This document shows positions 1-8,212 of a stretch of 64,000 bases of DNA, in pieces; within the stretch, counting starts at the first letter, position 1; the number at the start of each line of letters is the position of its first letter. Location: assembly GCA_017504435.1 (NCBI GenBank), contig JAFVRD010000041.1:1-64000 (forward strand). Direction: 5' to 3'. The notes beneath the pieces were generated by a model, which saw only the letters and a list, made by a program, of their open reading frames with translations, made no database searches and had not been told where the DNA came from. A program made the position numbers and the translations under genes. The stretch comes from Lentisphaeria bacterium (GTDB lineage: Bacteria > Verrucomicrobiota > Lentisphaeria > Victivallales > Victivallaceae).

Positions 1-104
1 CTCTTCCCTCTTTTATGAGGAAAGAGGGACTTGTCTTTCATCACGGCTTGCCGCACCCGGGGAAGTTTCCCCGTTCCCCTCAGCAAAACGCTCCGCGTTT
101 CGCT

Positions 105-137
105 CTCCAACCGGGAGACTGCTCCGCATGGCATGGA
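105..137 (+). repeat. Dispersed 33-bp repeat, copy 1
   Basis: Matches the reverse complement of 21362-21394 at 30 of 33 positions. The core contains an inverted GGAG/CTCC pair, so each copy could fold. Both copies lie in non-coding DNA, which suggests a REP-like intergenic element. Confidence 0.6.
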
Positions 138-298
138 TGCAGACGTTTTTAACGGCACATCCGCATACGGTCTGCGTGCTCGGCGGCAACCGCCTCGCAT
201 TTGCATGCAAACTGCCGTTCAGAAGACTGCTGCGGGGGTACGGGGGCGAAGCCCCTGTAAAGGACGGCAGTCCGTAAGAGCCGAACCAACCTCACCCC

Positions 299-425
299 TT
301 TTTTTGCCCGGAGTATGCGGCAGGGGCGGGTTTTGCAAGGAGCGAATGAGGGAGTGTACGACTGTACTCGACCGAATGAGCGACGCCGGCAAGGCGCGCC
401 CCTGCCCATAACCCGGGCAAAAAAA
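299..425. repeat. Long inverted-repeat element
   Basis: The outer arms 299-311 and 413-425 are perfect 13-bp reverse complements, running from a T tract to an A tract. A second perfect 10-bp pair lies inside (319-328 with 397-406). The interior has the direct repeat CGAATGAG at 343-350 and 373-380 and a near-palindrome around 353-369. The T tract is on the 5' side of the hairpin on either strand, so this is not an ordinary terminator. It may be a miniature mobile element or a structured RNA. Confidence 0.6.
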
Positions 426-428
426 AAA

Positions 429-519
429 GAAAGCAGGTGTTGAACTCGCGGCGACACGACGTACAGTAAGCTCAAAAGAGAGCCCGATGCAAATATTGTT
501 CCGAGAAGAACCTGCTTTC
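429..519. other. Candidate structured RNA or hairpin element
   Basis: GAAAGCAGGT at 429-438 and ACCTGCTTTC at 510-519 are perfect 10-bp complements enclosing 71 bases with further short pairings. It directly abuts the long inverted repeat and ends about 70 bp before the dut promoter. I compared it mentally with SRP RNA, tmRNA and RNase P RNA and recognised none of their conserved motifs. Confidence 0.35.
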
Positions 520-587
520 TGGTAGAGAATATATATCAGTGATAATGTTTTTTCAAGATGCTTAATTCAAAAAAGTATAAATCCGGG

Positions 588-616
588 TTGATTTTTCCGC
601 ATATTGAGATTATTTT
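588..616 (+). promoter_or_regulatory. Putative sigma-70 promoter of dut
   Basis: TTGATT at 588-593 and TATTTT at 611-616 are separated by 17 bp. The site lies 42 bp before the chosen dut start. Confidence 0.45.
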
Positions 617-657
617 GTAAATGTGGTATTTCAAAATATAATATAGAGGCTGACATT

Positions 658-1095
658 ATGACTGAAATAAAAATCGCGATCCTGCCGGGGTGCGATGATC
701 TTTTTCCGGCGAAAGCTCATGATGATGATGCGGCGTATGATTTGCGTGCCCGGGAGGATATGCTCCTGCCGGTCGGTAAAAGTATGCTGGTTCCTGCCGG
801 ATTTAAGATGGAGCTTCCCGTTGGTTTTGAGGCTCAGATCCGTCCCCGCAGCGGTCTGGCCCTGAAACACTCGATCATGCTCACGAATTCACCCGGCACG
901 ATTGATGCCGGTTACCGTGGTGAAGTAGGTATTATCATGCTGAATATGGGAGCAGAACCGTTTCCGGTCAAACGCGGAGACCGGATCGCCCAGATGGTGA
1001 TTTGCAAACTTCCGGAAGTTTTGCTTGTTCCGGCGGATGAACTTTCGGAGACCGGACGCGGCAGCGGCGGCTTCGGCAGCAGCGGTAAACGGTGA
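658..1095 (+). CDS. dut: dUTP diphosphatase (dUTPase)
   Basis: Hydrolyses dUTP to dUMP and pyrophosphate in the cytoplasm, keeping uracil out of DNA and supplying dUMP for thymidylate synthesis. The 145-residue product has all five trimeric-dUTPase motifs in order: DAAYDLR (24-30), RPRSGLA (62-68), IDAGYRGE (82-89), GDRIAQ (107-112) and the glycine-rich C-terminal [10 protein letters not shown] (134-143). The ATG at 658 is preferred over an in-frame TTG at 604 because a GAGG lies just upstream and the protein then starts at the normal family position. It is followed closely by the nitroreductase gene, probably in one transcript. Confidence 0.95.
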   Translation: MTEIKIAILPGCDDLFPAKAHDDDAAYDLRAREDMLLPVGKSMLVPAGFKMELPVGFEAQIRPRSGLALKHSIMLTNSPGTIDAGYRGEVGIIMLNMGAEPFPVKRGDRIAQMVICKLPEVLLVPADELSETGRGSGGFGSSGKR

Positions 1096-1124
1096 AATTT
1101 AACTTTTCCGGAGAAGTGATCATT

Positions 1125-1718
1125 ATGAAAAAGTTTTTACTTTCGTTTTTTGCGTTGTACGTCATGTTGCTTTCAGGAACGGATATTCAGCTGCCGGTTC
1201 CGCAAAAAAGCGGCGGCATGGGTTTGAATGAAGTTCTCAACACCCGCCGATCGGTGCGCCGTTTTACTGAAAAAGCGGTAACATTGCAGGAATTATCAGA
1301 TATTCTGTGGAGTGCCAACGGCATCACCCGTGCCAACGGCAAACGGACTGCGCCCAGCGCATTGAATAAGCAGGAAATCATGCTTTATGTCACGATGAAA
1401 GAGGGCAGTTTTTTATTTGATCCTGTGCTTGGACGGCTTCAGGAAGTTTCTCCGGAAGATCTGCGCAAATATGCCGGGAAATACAATGCGCCGTGTTATA
1501 TTATCCTTGTGGCAGATACCAAAAAGCAGAACCGGGAAATTTTTGCTGCTATAGATACCGGATATGTCAGTCAGAATATTTATCTGGCTGCCACCGCCCG
1601 GAATTTGGGAACTTGTGCCATGGGCAGTATTGCAGACCGGAAAATCCTGCAGGAAAAACTGGCATTGCAAAATAATAAAATCATGCTCGTACATCCCCTC
1701 GGCACCCCCGCAAAATAA
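1125..1718 (+). CDS. Exported SagB/ThcOx-type nitroreductase family protein
   Basis: The 197-residue protein starts with a signal peptide or membrane anchor (KK then a hydrophobic run to about residue 18), followed by one nitroreductase domain. The FMN-binding start motif RRSVRRF lies near residues 42-48, and the C-terminal part ends in a typical GxP-like segment. The family uses FMN for NAD(P)H-linked oxidoreduction; substrates of the exported, SagB-like group are mostly unknown. The ATG at 1125 follows a GGAGAAG. An in-frame GTG at 1092 overlaps the end of dut, but would put a polar extension before the signal sequence. A terminator follows at 1740. Confidence 0.8.
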   Translation: MKKFLLSFFALYVMLLSGTDIQLPVPQKSGGMGLNEVLNTRRSVRRFTEKAVTLQELSDILWSANGITRANGKRTAPSALNKQEIMLYVTMKEGSFLFDPVLGRLQEVSPEDLRKYAGKYNAPCYIILVADTKKQNREIFAAIDTGYVSQNIYLAATARNLGTCAMGSIADRKILQEKLALQNNKIMLVHPLGTPAK

Positions 1719-1739
1719 ATAAATCCTGAATCAATCATA

Positions 1740-1767
1740 ACGGCAGCACTTGAGTTCTGCCGTTTTT
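1740..1767 (+). terminator. Rho-independent terminator after nitroreductase gene
   Basis: ACGGCAG/CTGCCGT stem with an 11-base loop followed by a short T run. It closes the dut-nitroreductase unit and physically overlaps the putative next promoter. Confidence 0.75.
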
Positions 1768-1777
1768 GTATTATAGT
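1750..1777 (+). promoter_or_regulatory. Putative promoter of the moxR operon
   Basis: TTGAGT at 1750-1755 and TATAGT at 1772-1777 with a 16-bp spacer. The -35 box lies inside the loop of the terminator hairpin. Confidence 0.35.
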
Positions 1778-1819
1778 GATGTATTGCGACAACAAAATCC
1801 AACAGAGGAGATTAAGTAT

Positions 1820-2842
1820 ATGGAAAACAAAGAACTTGAACAACTTCAGCAGGAAGTCAGAAACATTGCCGCTCCGCTGCAGCTGCTGAGGCAGGAAACC
1901 GGCAGGATCATTGCCGGACAGAGTGAATTGATCGACCGATTGCTGCTGGCATTGATCTCCGATGGACATGTTTTACTTGAAGGTGTTCCCGGTCTTGCCA
2001 AAACATTGACCGTAAAAACCCTCGCACAAGCTCTGGACGGCAGCTTTTCGCGTCTCCAATTCACCCCGGATCTGCTGCCGGCAGATATTATCGGCACGCG
2101 CATTTACAATGCTGCATCCGGAGAATTTTCCACTAAAACAGGTCCGGTCGCCGCCAATATCGTCCTGGCGGATGAGATCAACCGTGCTCCAGCCAAAGTG
2201 CAAAGCGCACTGCTGGAAGCCATGCAGGAAAAACAGTTGACCATCGGCGGCGAAAAATTCCCGCTTCCGGCACCGTTTCTGGTGATGGCCACCCAAAATC
2301 CCATTGAGCAGGAAGGGACTTATCCGCTGCCGGAAGCACAGCTTGACCGGTTCATGTTCAAATTGAAAGTTTCCTATCCGTCCCGCAGTGAAGAACGCGA
2401 TATCATCGACCGTATGGCTCATCCGGTTCCGCCGCCGGAAGCAGTTGCCGTTGCCAAATTGAGCGATATCATGCAGGCGCGGGAACTGGCAGACCGGATC
2501 TATATGGACAGTAAGATCGTGGAATATATCCTGGATGTGGTCATTGCCACCCGTCCCGGTGCAGCACATTCTCTATCTGCCCGCCAACAGGATGTGGATT
2601 TAAGGGAACTTGATTCGCTGATTGAATTCGGAGCATCTCCCCGCGCCTCCATTGCGCTGGCGACCGGAGCAAAGGCTTTGGCATTGCTGCGGGAACGCTC
2701 CTATGTACTGCCGCAGGATGTCAAAGATATCGCGCCGGATGTACTGCGGCACCGGCTGGTGCTTTCCTATGAGGCTGAAGCGGAAAATATTGATGCAGAT
2801 GCCTTGATTTCCCGTATTCTCGGATCTTTGCGGACCCCGTGA
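1820..2842 (+). CDS. MoxR-family AAA+ ATPase
   Basis: A chaperone-type AAA+ ATPase (340 residues) thought to assemble or activate partner von Willebrand A (VWA) proteins, here encoded directly downstream. Walker A GVPGLAKT is at 55-62 and Walker B VLADEINR at 115-122. The family's ATQNP sensor-1 segment and C-terminal lid are present. The ATG at 1820 follows AGAGGAG, so it is chosen over an in-frame TTG at 1766. It leads a four-gene operon (MoxR, DUF58, DUF4381-like, BatA) related to the Bat aerotolerance operons of Bacteroides and spirochaetes. The precise client is unknown. Confidence 0.93.
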   Translation: MENKELEQLQQEVRNIAAPLQLLRQETGRIIAGQSELIDRLLLALISDGHVLLEGVPGLAKTLTVKTLAQALDGSFSRLQFTPDLLPADIIGTRIYNAASGEFSTKTGPVAANIVLADEINRAPAKVQSALLEAMQEKQLTIGGEKFPLPAPFLVMATQNPIEQEGTYPLPEAQLDRFMFKLKVSYPSRSEERDIIDRMAHPVPPPEAVAVAKLSDIMQARELADRIYMDSKIVEYILDVVIATRPGAAHSLSARQQDVDLRELDSLIEFGASPRASIALATGAKALALLRERSYVLPQDVKDIAPDVLRHRLVLSYEAEAENIDADALISRILGSLRTP

Positions 2843-2855
2843 TTGGAGGTGGAGC

Positions 2856-3728
2856 ATGCTTCCGGCAGAAGTTGCCCGGCAGATCCGTCTGCTGGAAATA
2901 CGCACTGCGCATCTGGTCGAAGAAATAACCGGCGGAGTGTACCGCAGTGTTTTCAAAGGTCACGGCATTGAATTTGATGAAGTGCGCCAATACACGACCG
3001 ATGATGATGTGCGTTCTATAGATTGGAACGTTTCCGCCCGGATGGGAACGGCTTATGTCAAAAAATTCGTGGAAGAACGGGAATTGGTCGTTATGCTGTT
3101 AGTAGATCTTTCCGCGTCCGGAGAGTATGGTGCGGCATTGAAAAACAAACGGCAGACTGCCGCAGAATTGGCAGCATTGCTGGCATTCAGTGCCGGACAG
3201 AACGGTGACAAAGTCGGCCTGCTGCTTTTTACCGATCAGGTGGAACTTTATCTGCCGCCGCGTTCCGGACGTAGACATGCGCTGCGGATGATCCGCGAAT
3301 TGCTGGCGTTCAAACCCGCCGGACGCGGAACAGATATTGACGGAGCATTGAAAGAAACTGCCCGATTGATGAAAAAACGGGGCATAGTTTTTCTGCTCAG
3401 CGACCTGATCGAACCGGAAAAATTCGCCCGTTCACTGCAGTTACTCAGTTCCCGGCAGGATGTCATCGCGCTGGAACTGCTCGACCCGGTGGAAAAAAGT
3501 TTCCCGCTTGACGTGCCTGTAACCGTGGAAGATGCTGAAACCGGCGAAATCGTGGAATTTTCCGGCAACCGCAAACAGCTGGATCTGGCTCTTGCCCAGG
3601 AGGAAACCGCCAAAGCAGAGGTGTGCCGCCGTGCTAAAACTGACTTGATACCGGTATTGTGCACCGGAGATGTTCTCAAACCGCTGATCGGATTTTTTGC
3701 CGAACGGAAACGGCGGATGCGGAGGTAG
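2856..3728 (+). CDS. DUF58 domain protein (MoxR-associated)
   Basis: A 290-residue soluble protein with the DUF58 signature around residues 46-63, including SIDWNVSARM, followed by a VWA-like fold (LLVDLSAS near 81-88). DUF58 proteins are standard partners of MoxR ATPases; no enzymatic activity is established. It starts 13 bp after moxR with GGAGG before the ATG, and its stop is only 3 bp before the next start, so the genes are probably translated from one message. Confidence 0.9.
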   Translation: MLPAEVARQIRLLEIRTAHLVEEITGGVYRSVFKGHGIEFDEVRQYTTDDDVRSIDWNVSARMGTAYVKKFVEERELVVMLLVDLSASGEYGAALKNKRQTAAELAALLAFSAGQNGDKVGLLLFTDQVELYLPPRSGRRHALRMIRELLAFKPAGRGTDIDGALKETARLMKKRGIVFLLSDLIEPEKFARSLQLLSSRQDVIALELLDPVEKSFPLDVPVTVEDAETGEIVEFSGNRKQLDLALAQEETAKAEVCRRAKTDLIPVLCTGDVLKPLIGFFAERKRRMRR

Positions 3729-3731
3729 ACT

Positions 3732-4670
3732 ATGAAAAAAATCATTATTGGTATTATTGCCGGTGCAGCGGTATTGATATTGCTTGCCGGGATATCCGGT
3801 CTTGCAGCAGCATATATCGCTCCGCCCAAAGTTAAAATCCCGGTTCCGGAAATGCGCTTGCCGTCTTCGCTGCGTCCCGGCGATATCATCACTGCCGAAG
3901 TGACAGTGGCTCTGCCCGGCAATGTCCGGGTCACCGGAGGGGAAATCAAAGGCGAAAATATTACCGCTCTGCCGCTGCATTACCGCTGTACCGGATGGCT
4001 TTGGAACCGCCGCCGGTGGCAGATTTCCGGTCAATTCCGGGTACTGACTGAAGGGAAAATTTCCGGCTTGAAACTGGAATTCACCACCCGTACAATATTT
4101 TCATCCCGGATCAATGAACGTTATGAAGTGGAACTGCCGGAACTCACCGCGATTTTGCCTGCGGCTGATTTGACTGCAGAACTGCCGCTGGCAGATGAAC
4201 TTACCGGCCCGGAAGAAAAAAATTCACCGTTTTCCCGGCATTGGTGGTGGCTGTTGATCCCGTTGGCGGCAGTGATATATTTTTTGTCCCGCCGGTTGTA
4301 CCGGAAAAAGAGAGCGTTGTCCCCCGGAGAAGCAGCACTTTCTGAAATCGACCGGCTGGGCAGAAAAGTTCGCAAAAGTGAATTACCTCCGGAAAAAGCA
4401 TTCGGCATGCTCTGTGATGTGGTACGCAATTATCTGGAGGCCCGTTTTCAACTGCCCGCCCCCCGCTGCACGACTCAGGAATTTTTGCATAAATTTCAAC
4501 TGCCGGCAGATTTTCCGGAATCGGAACAGGCATTTCTCAAACGGCTTCTGACGGCTGCCGACCTGATAAAATTCGCGGGAATGCGCACCGGAGAAGTGGT
4601 ATTTTTCCAAGCTGCCGAAAATGCCGGAAAACTGATACGTATCACCGCTGAAAACAAGGAGAAAAAATGA
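3732..4670 (+). CDS. DUF4381/BatD-like membrane protein
   Basis: A 312-residue protein with an N-terminal hydrophobic segment (residues 3-28), a probably periplasmic beta-rich domain, a second membrane helix near 172-189 after an RHWWW boundary, then a cytoplasmic helical domain. This arrangement and its position between a DUF58 and a BatA gene match DUF4381 proteins, sometimes seen as short BatD-like partners. It overlaps batA by 4 bp (ATGA), implying coupled translation. The assignment rests on topology and neighbours more than on strong sequence motifs. Confidence 0.7.
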   Translation: MKKIIIGIIAGAAVLILLAGISGLAAAYIAPPKVKIPVPEMRLPSSLRPGDIITAEVTVALPGNVRVTGGEIKGENITALPLHYRCTGWLWNRRRWQISGQFRVLTEGKISGLKLEFTTRTIFSSRINERYEVELPELTAILPAADLTAELPLADELTGPEEKNSPFSRHWWWLLIPLAAVIYFLSRRLYRKKRALSPGEAALSEIDRLGRKVRKSELPPEKAFGMLCDVVRNYLEARFQLPAPRCTTQEFLHKFQLPADFPESEQAFLKRLLTAADLIKFAGMRTGEVVFFQAAENAGKLIRITAENKEKK

Positions 4671-5692
4671 TGATGAGCCTGATGCACCCCTGGATGCTGC
4701 TGTTATGGCTGTTGATCCCGGCAATTGCAGCGGTATTCCGGTTTTATCCCCGTCCGTCGGTGACAGTTTCCAATCTCAAACCATTCCGCAAAGCAAAGTC
4801 TAAAATGCGCAGTTTTTCGTTTCTGCAATGGTGTATTATGCTGGCATTGATTTTTATAGTCGCAGCATTGAGCCGTCCCCGGATGCCGCAGGGGAACCGG
4901 ATATTCCGGGCCAAAGGACTGGATATTATACTGGCATTGGACATGTCCGGTTCCATGGAAGCCTATGACCGTCCCCACGGCATGAATGAAAATGCATTCG
5001 TCGGGAAACTCCGGAACGGCGATGTTCCCACCCGGTTGGAAAGTGCCAAAAATGAGATCCGCCGCTTTATACTTGCCCGTCCCAATGACCGGATCGGTCT
5101 GATCGGATTTGCAGATCTTGCCTACAGTTTCGTACCGCCGACTCTGGATCATGAATTGCTCCTGACCAGACTGGCAGCTTTGAAATGCGGCGAACTCGGC
5201 AGTGCCACCGGCATCGCTTCCCCCATCGGCAATGCAGTCAAACGGCTGAAAAATTCTCAAGCTCCCCGCCGGGTGCTGGTACTTTTCACCGACGGTGCCA
5301 ATACCGCTGAAAACCGCATCACCCCGCAAGCTGCCGCCCAAACCGCCAAAGATTTGAATGTTATAATCCATACGGTCGGCATCGGCAGTGACAATGCTTA
5401 TGCGGCAATATCCACTCCTTTCGGCAGTTCTCTGCAGCGGATCGATAATTCACTTGACCATGAATTGCTGCAGGAACTCTCCGCCATGACCGGAGGAACC
5501 TATTTCCCGGCAGCAGATAATAACGGAATGCGCCGGGTCATGGATGAGATAAATTCATTGGAGCGTACCGATCACTCCGCACCGCGGAGCGTTTCATACC
5601 GTGAATATGCTCCGGCACTGGCACTGACCGCTGCGCTGATTTTGCTGTTGGGAATCACCGGTCATACCCTCGGCAAACTGCGTTTGCCATGA
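4667..5692 (+). CDS. BatA-like VWA-domain membrane protein
   Basis: A 341-residue protein with N-terminal membrane helices near 8-25 and 54-69, a VWA domain bearing the metal-ion-dependent adhesion site DMSGSM (92-97), and a C-terminal helix near 316-335. This is the BatA layout; such proteins are linked to aerotolerance and envelope stress, but their molecular role is unsettled. It is the last gene of the moxR operon. The full Bat set (BatB, the TPR protein BatC, full-length BatD) is not present here. It meets folC tail to tail with a 1-bp gap. Confidence 0.88.
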   Translation: MMMSLMHPWMLLLWLLIPAIAAVFRFYPRPSVTVSNLKPFRKAKSKMRSFSFLQWCIMLALIFIVAALSRPRMPQGNRIFRAKGLDIILALDMSGSMEAYDRPHGMNENAFVGKLRNGDVPTRLESAKNEIRRFILARPNDRIGLIGFADLAYSFVPPTLDHELLLTRLAALKCGELGSATGIASPIGNAVKRLKNSQAPRRVLVLFTDGANTAENRITPQAAAQTAKDLNVIIHTVGIGSDNAYAAISTPFGSSLQRIDNSLDHELLQELSAMTGGTYFPAADNNGMRRVMDEINSLERTDHSAPRSVSYREYAPALALTAALILLLGITGHTLGKLRLP

Positions 5693-5693
5693 A

Positions 5694-6929
5694 TCACAGG
5701 TCAAATGCACTCTCCCGGGCGTATTGCTCCAATACCATGCCCGCCAGATACAGAGACCCGGAAACCAGTATTCTTTCCGGGTATTTTTCGGCTTCATGCA
5801 CCGCCTGCAAGGGGGTGAGCTCCGCCATCGCCGGAATATTTCCGGTCAATTTCATCAACTCTTCCGGAGCGCAGACCTCCCGTCCGTGATCTCCTACCGA
5901 TGTAAAAATGAATCTGGCGGCAAAGGGCAGCAGAAACGGCAGACAATTTTCCGCATGTTTATCACCGAATGCAGCATAAACGACTGTAAATTTCTCCTGC
6001 GGGAAAAGTTCTCCGACAGCCTCCGCCAGTGCGGCAACTCCATCCGGATTGTGACCGCCGTCAACAATAAGTCTGCCGGTTTGCTGAAATCGTGCCGGCC
6101 AGCGGACATTCGCCAAACCCGCCAGCGCAGTATTCAAATCAAATTTCCAGCGGGCGGCAAAACAGTTGAGAAATTCGTAAACGATGCGGAAATTTTCACG
6201 CTGCATTTTTCCCGGCAGACCGAGAGTTATCTCCCTGCCGTCATAATAAAAACAATTTCTTCCGGACACCGCTGACGGCACACTCTCCCGGGGCGGAAAC
6301 ACCTCACACTCCAATTGAGCAGCTTTTTCATAGATCACCGCGGCAGCTTCAGGAGGAAGTTTACCGTGAAATAACGGGACATGCGGTTTGATTATACCGG
6401 CTTTTTCTCCGGCGATCTGTGCCAAAGAATCCCCCAGATGCCTCTGATGATCCAATGCAATATTAGTGATGATCGAGGCTTCCGGCGTAACCATATTGGT
6501 AGCATCCAATCTGCCGCCCATGCCGGTTTCCCAGATGACGACATCACAACGGGAGTGAAGAAATATTTTCATCGCCAGAACAGTGGCAAATTCAAAATAA
6601 CTGTAATTCCCGCCGCCGGCTTGAATGTGAAGTTCTTCTGCCAGAGAATCAAACAACGCTCTGTCCACGACTTTGCCGTTGATCCGGAATCTTTCCCGGA
6701 TGTCGATCAAATGCGGAGAGGTGTAAAAACCGGTAGTAAATCCGCATGCCCGCAATGCCCGTTCCAGCATGGCTCCGACCGAACCTTTACCGTTGGTTCC
6801 GGCAATATGGACAAAACGTAATCCGGTATGCGGTTCTCCGGCGCGGCAGGCAAGTTCTCTGACCGCATCCAACCCCAGCCTGATCCCGAACATATTCAAT
6901 GAATCAAAATATGCCGTACCGTCAAACAT
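5694..6929 (-). CDS. folC: Dihydrofolate/folylpolyglutamate synthase
   Basis: Adds glutamate to dihydropteroate and reduced folates (ATP-dependent Mur-ligase family) in the cytoplasm. The 411-residue protein has the P-loop GTNGKGS at 44-50, the family MGGRLDATN segment and a C-terminal Mur-ligase domain with DGGHNPDG. Length matches the family. GGAGAAA precedes the ATG. It lies 22 bp downstream of tolB on the same strand and is probably in its transcript. Confidence 0.93.
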   Translation of the reverse strand: MFDGTAYFDSLNMFGIRLGLDAVRELACRAGEPHTGLRFVHIAGTNGKGSVGAMLERALRACGFTTGFYTSPHLIDIRERFRINGKVVDRALFDSLAEELHIQAGGGNYSYFEFATVLAMKIFLHSRCDVVIWETGMGGRLDATNMVTPEASIITNIALDHQRHLGDSLAQIAGEKAGIIKPHVPLFHGKLPPEAAAVIYEKAAQLECEVFPPRESVPSAVSGRNCFYYDGREITLGLPGKMQRENFRIVYEFLNCFAARWKFDLNTALAGLANVRWPARFQQTGRLIVDGGHNPDGVAALAEAVGELFPQEKFTVVYAAFGDKHAENCLPFLLPFAARFIFTSVGDHGREVCAPEELMKLTGNIPAMAELTPLQAVHEAEKYPERILVSGSLYLAGMVLEQYARESAFDL

Positions 6930-6951
6930 TGTATTTTTCTCCTGGAATATC

Positions 6952-8145
6952 TCAGCGTTTCACGCACGGAGACCATGAAGGATCATACAACCGGTTTCCG
7001 GTACGCAACAGCATCCGTTCCCGGCCGGTTTTGGTATCAACGATCCACAATTCGGATTTGCCATTGACAGTACGTTTGCAGACCACCTGCCGGTTGTCAG
7101 CTGCCCAGCCGGGAGATTCCCAGCTGCCGCCGCCTTTGGTGACGACTTTGTTTTCTCCGCTTTTGAAATCATAAACCGCCAGTACATAATTATTTGTACC
7201 GCGCAATCTGGTGGCATAAGCGATTTTACCGTCACTGTTCCATGCCGGAGTGACCGCATCGGCACCGCCTGCGACCACCGGAATGATCTTGGCATCACCG
7301 CCTTTGGCAGGCATGATAAAAATCCGGGGATTGCCGCGCCGGTCACTGACAAAAGCAATATGAGAACCATCCGGACTCCAGCATGGAGATGCTTCAACCG
7401 CAATACCGCGGGTCATGCGCCGTTTTTCTTTACGGAACAATCCCAGCACATAGAGATCCACCTGATGATCCGGACTGAGGATCACTGCCAGCTCACCGCC
7501 GTCCGGAGAAACTGCCGCACCGGTATTTATACCGCGGAAAGAGGAAATGATCCGGACTTTGCGGGGAATACGCAATGTCGACTGCACCACATCTATGCCG
7601 CTGAAATTATATTTGGAGAAAAAGACCGATTTACCGTCCGGACTCCAATTCGGTTCAACATTGAGCGTACGGTAATTGGTGATCCGTTCCACATTGCGCC
7701 CGTCAATGTCGCAGACAAAAATATTACGGACACCTTTGCCGGTTTCAGCACAAAACGCAATGCGTGAATGGCAGAATCCACGCACTTTGAGCTGTTCAAA
7801 AACATATTCAATGATCGTATCCACCACGGTTTTGGCAAGCTGGCGTTTATCGGATTGATTGCCGATCCGCCATGATTTGAGATGATTTTCTCCATGAAAA
7901 AGTTTCATGACTCCGGCAGATATTTTCAATTCGTAATCTCCGGACTTTCCGGAAGGAACCAGATCAAACCAACCGCACACCTCCAGAAAATTGCGTACTT
8001 CTGTACCCAATACCTGATCTCCAGAGACACCTGCAAATGCGATAGTGGGATTCACATCTGCACCTTTACGGATCTCAATGACCCTGGCCTGCACCGCAGA
8101 TACGGCGGCAAACAACACTATGATAGCGGCAACTTTTTTCAGCAT
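6952..8145 (-). CDS. tolB: TolB-like periplasmic beta-propeller protein
   Basis: The 397-residue product has a signal peptide (LKK, hydrophobic run, cleavage after AVQA), the N-terminal TolB domain and at least four PD40/WD-like repeats built on SPDG motifs. In the Tol-Pal system TolB lies in the periplasm and binds Pal, helping outer-membrane constriction at division. No tolQ, tolR, tolA or pal is visible here. The ATG at 8145 is chosen; an in-frame TTG at 8151 sits closer to the GGAGGAG site and is a real alternative. Confidence 0.85.
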   Translation of the reverse strand: MLKKVAAIIVLFAAVSAVQARVIEIRKGADVNPTIAFAGVSGDQVLGTEVRNFLEVCGWFDLVPSGKSGDYELKISAGVMKLFHGENHLKSWRIGNQSDKRQLAKTVVDTIIEYVFEQLKVRGFCHSRIAFCAETGKGVRNIFVCDIDGRNVERITNYRTLNVEPNWSPDGKSVFFSKYNFSGIDVVQSTLRIPRKVRIISSFRGINTGAAVSPDGGELAVILSPDHQVDLYVLGLFRKEKRRMTRGIAVEASPCWSPDGSHIAFVSDRRGNPRIFIMPAKGGDAKIIPVVAGGADAVTPAWNSDGKIAYATRLRGTNNYVLAVYDFKSGENKVVTKGGGSWESPGWAADNRQVVCKRTVNGKSELWIVDTKTGRERMLLRTGNRLYDPSWSPCVKR

Positions 8146-8212
8146 GATCAATAATCTCCTCCCGATTATGGCGGTTGTATATATTTTTGCGGAATTACAA
8201 GATAACCCGGTT

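Larger units (their letters stand above)
1..587. other. Non-coding, repeat-rich region
   Basis: No convincing gene. Open frames here have arginine/cysteine/proline-rich compositions unlike the neighbours and no ribosome binding site. The stretch instead holds several short hairpins (for example around 6-28 and 57-76), one copy of a dispersed repeat (105-137), a large inverted repeat (299-425) and a second inverted pair (429-438 with 510-519). It may be intergenic repeat DNA or encode structured RNA; which of these cannot be told from sequence alone. Confidence 0.6.

Noticed and set aside
31-411. 126-codon open frame across the repeat-rich start of the window
   Set aside because: It crosses the inverted repeat, has no ribosome binding site, and its Arg/Cys/Pro-rich product has no domain character.
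429-519. Possible SRP RNA, tmRNA or RNase P RNA
   Set aside because: The conserved sequences of those RNAs were not found; only the inverted arms are supported.
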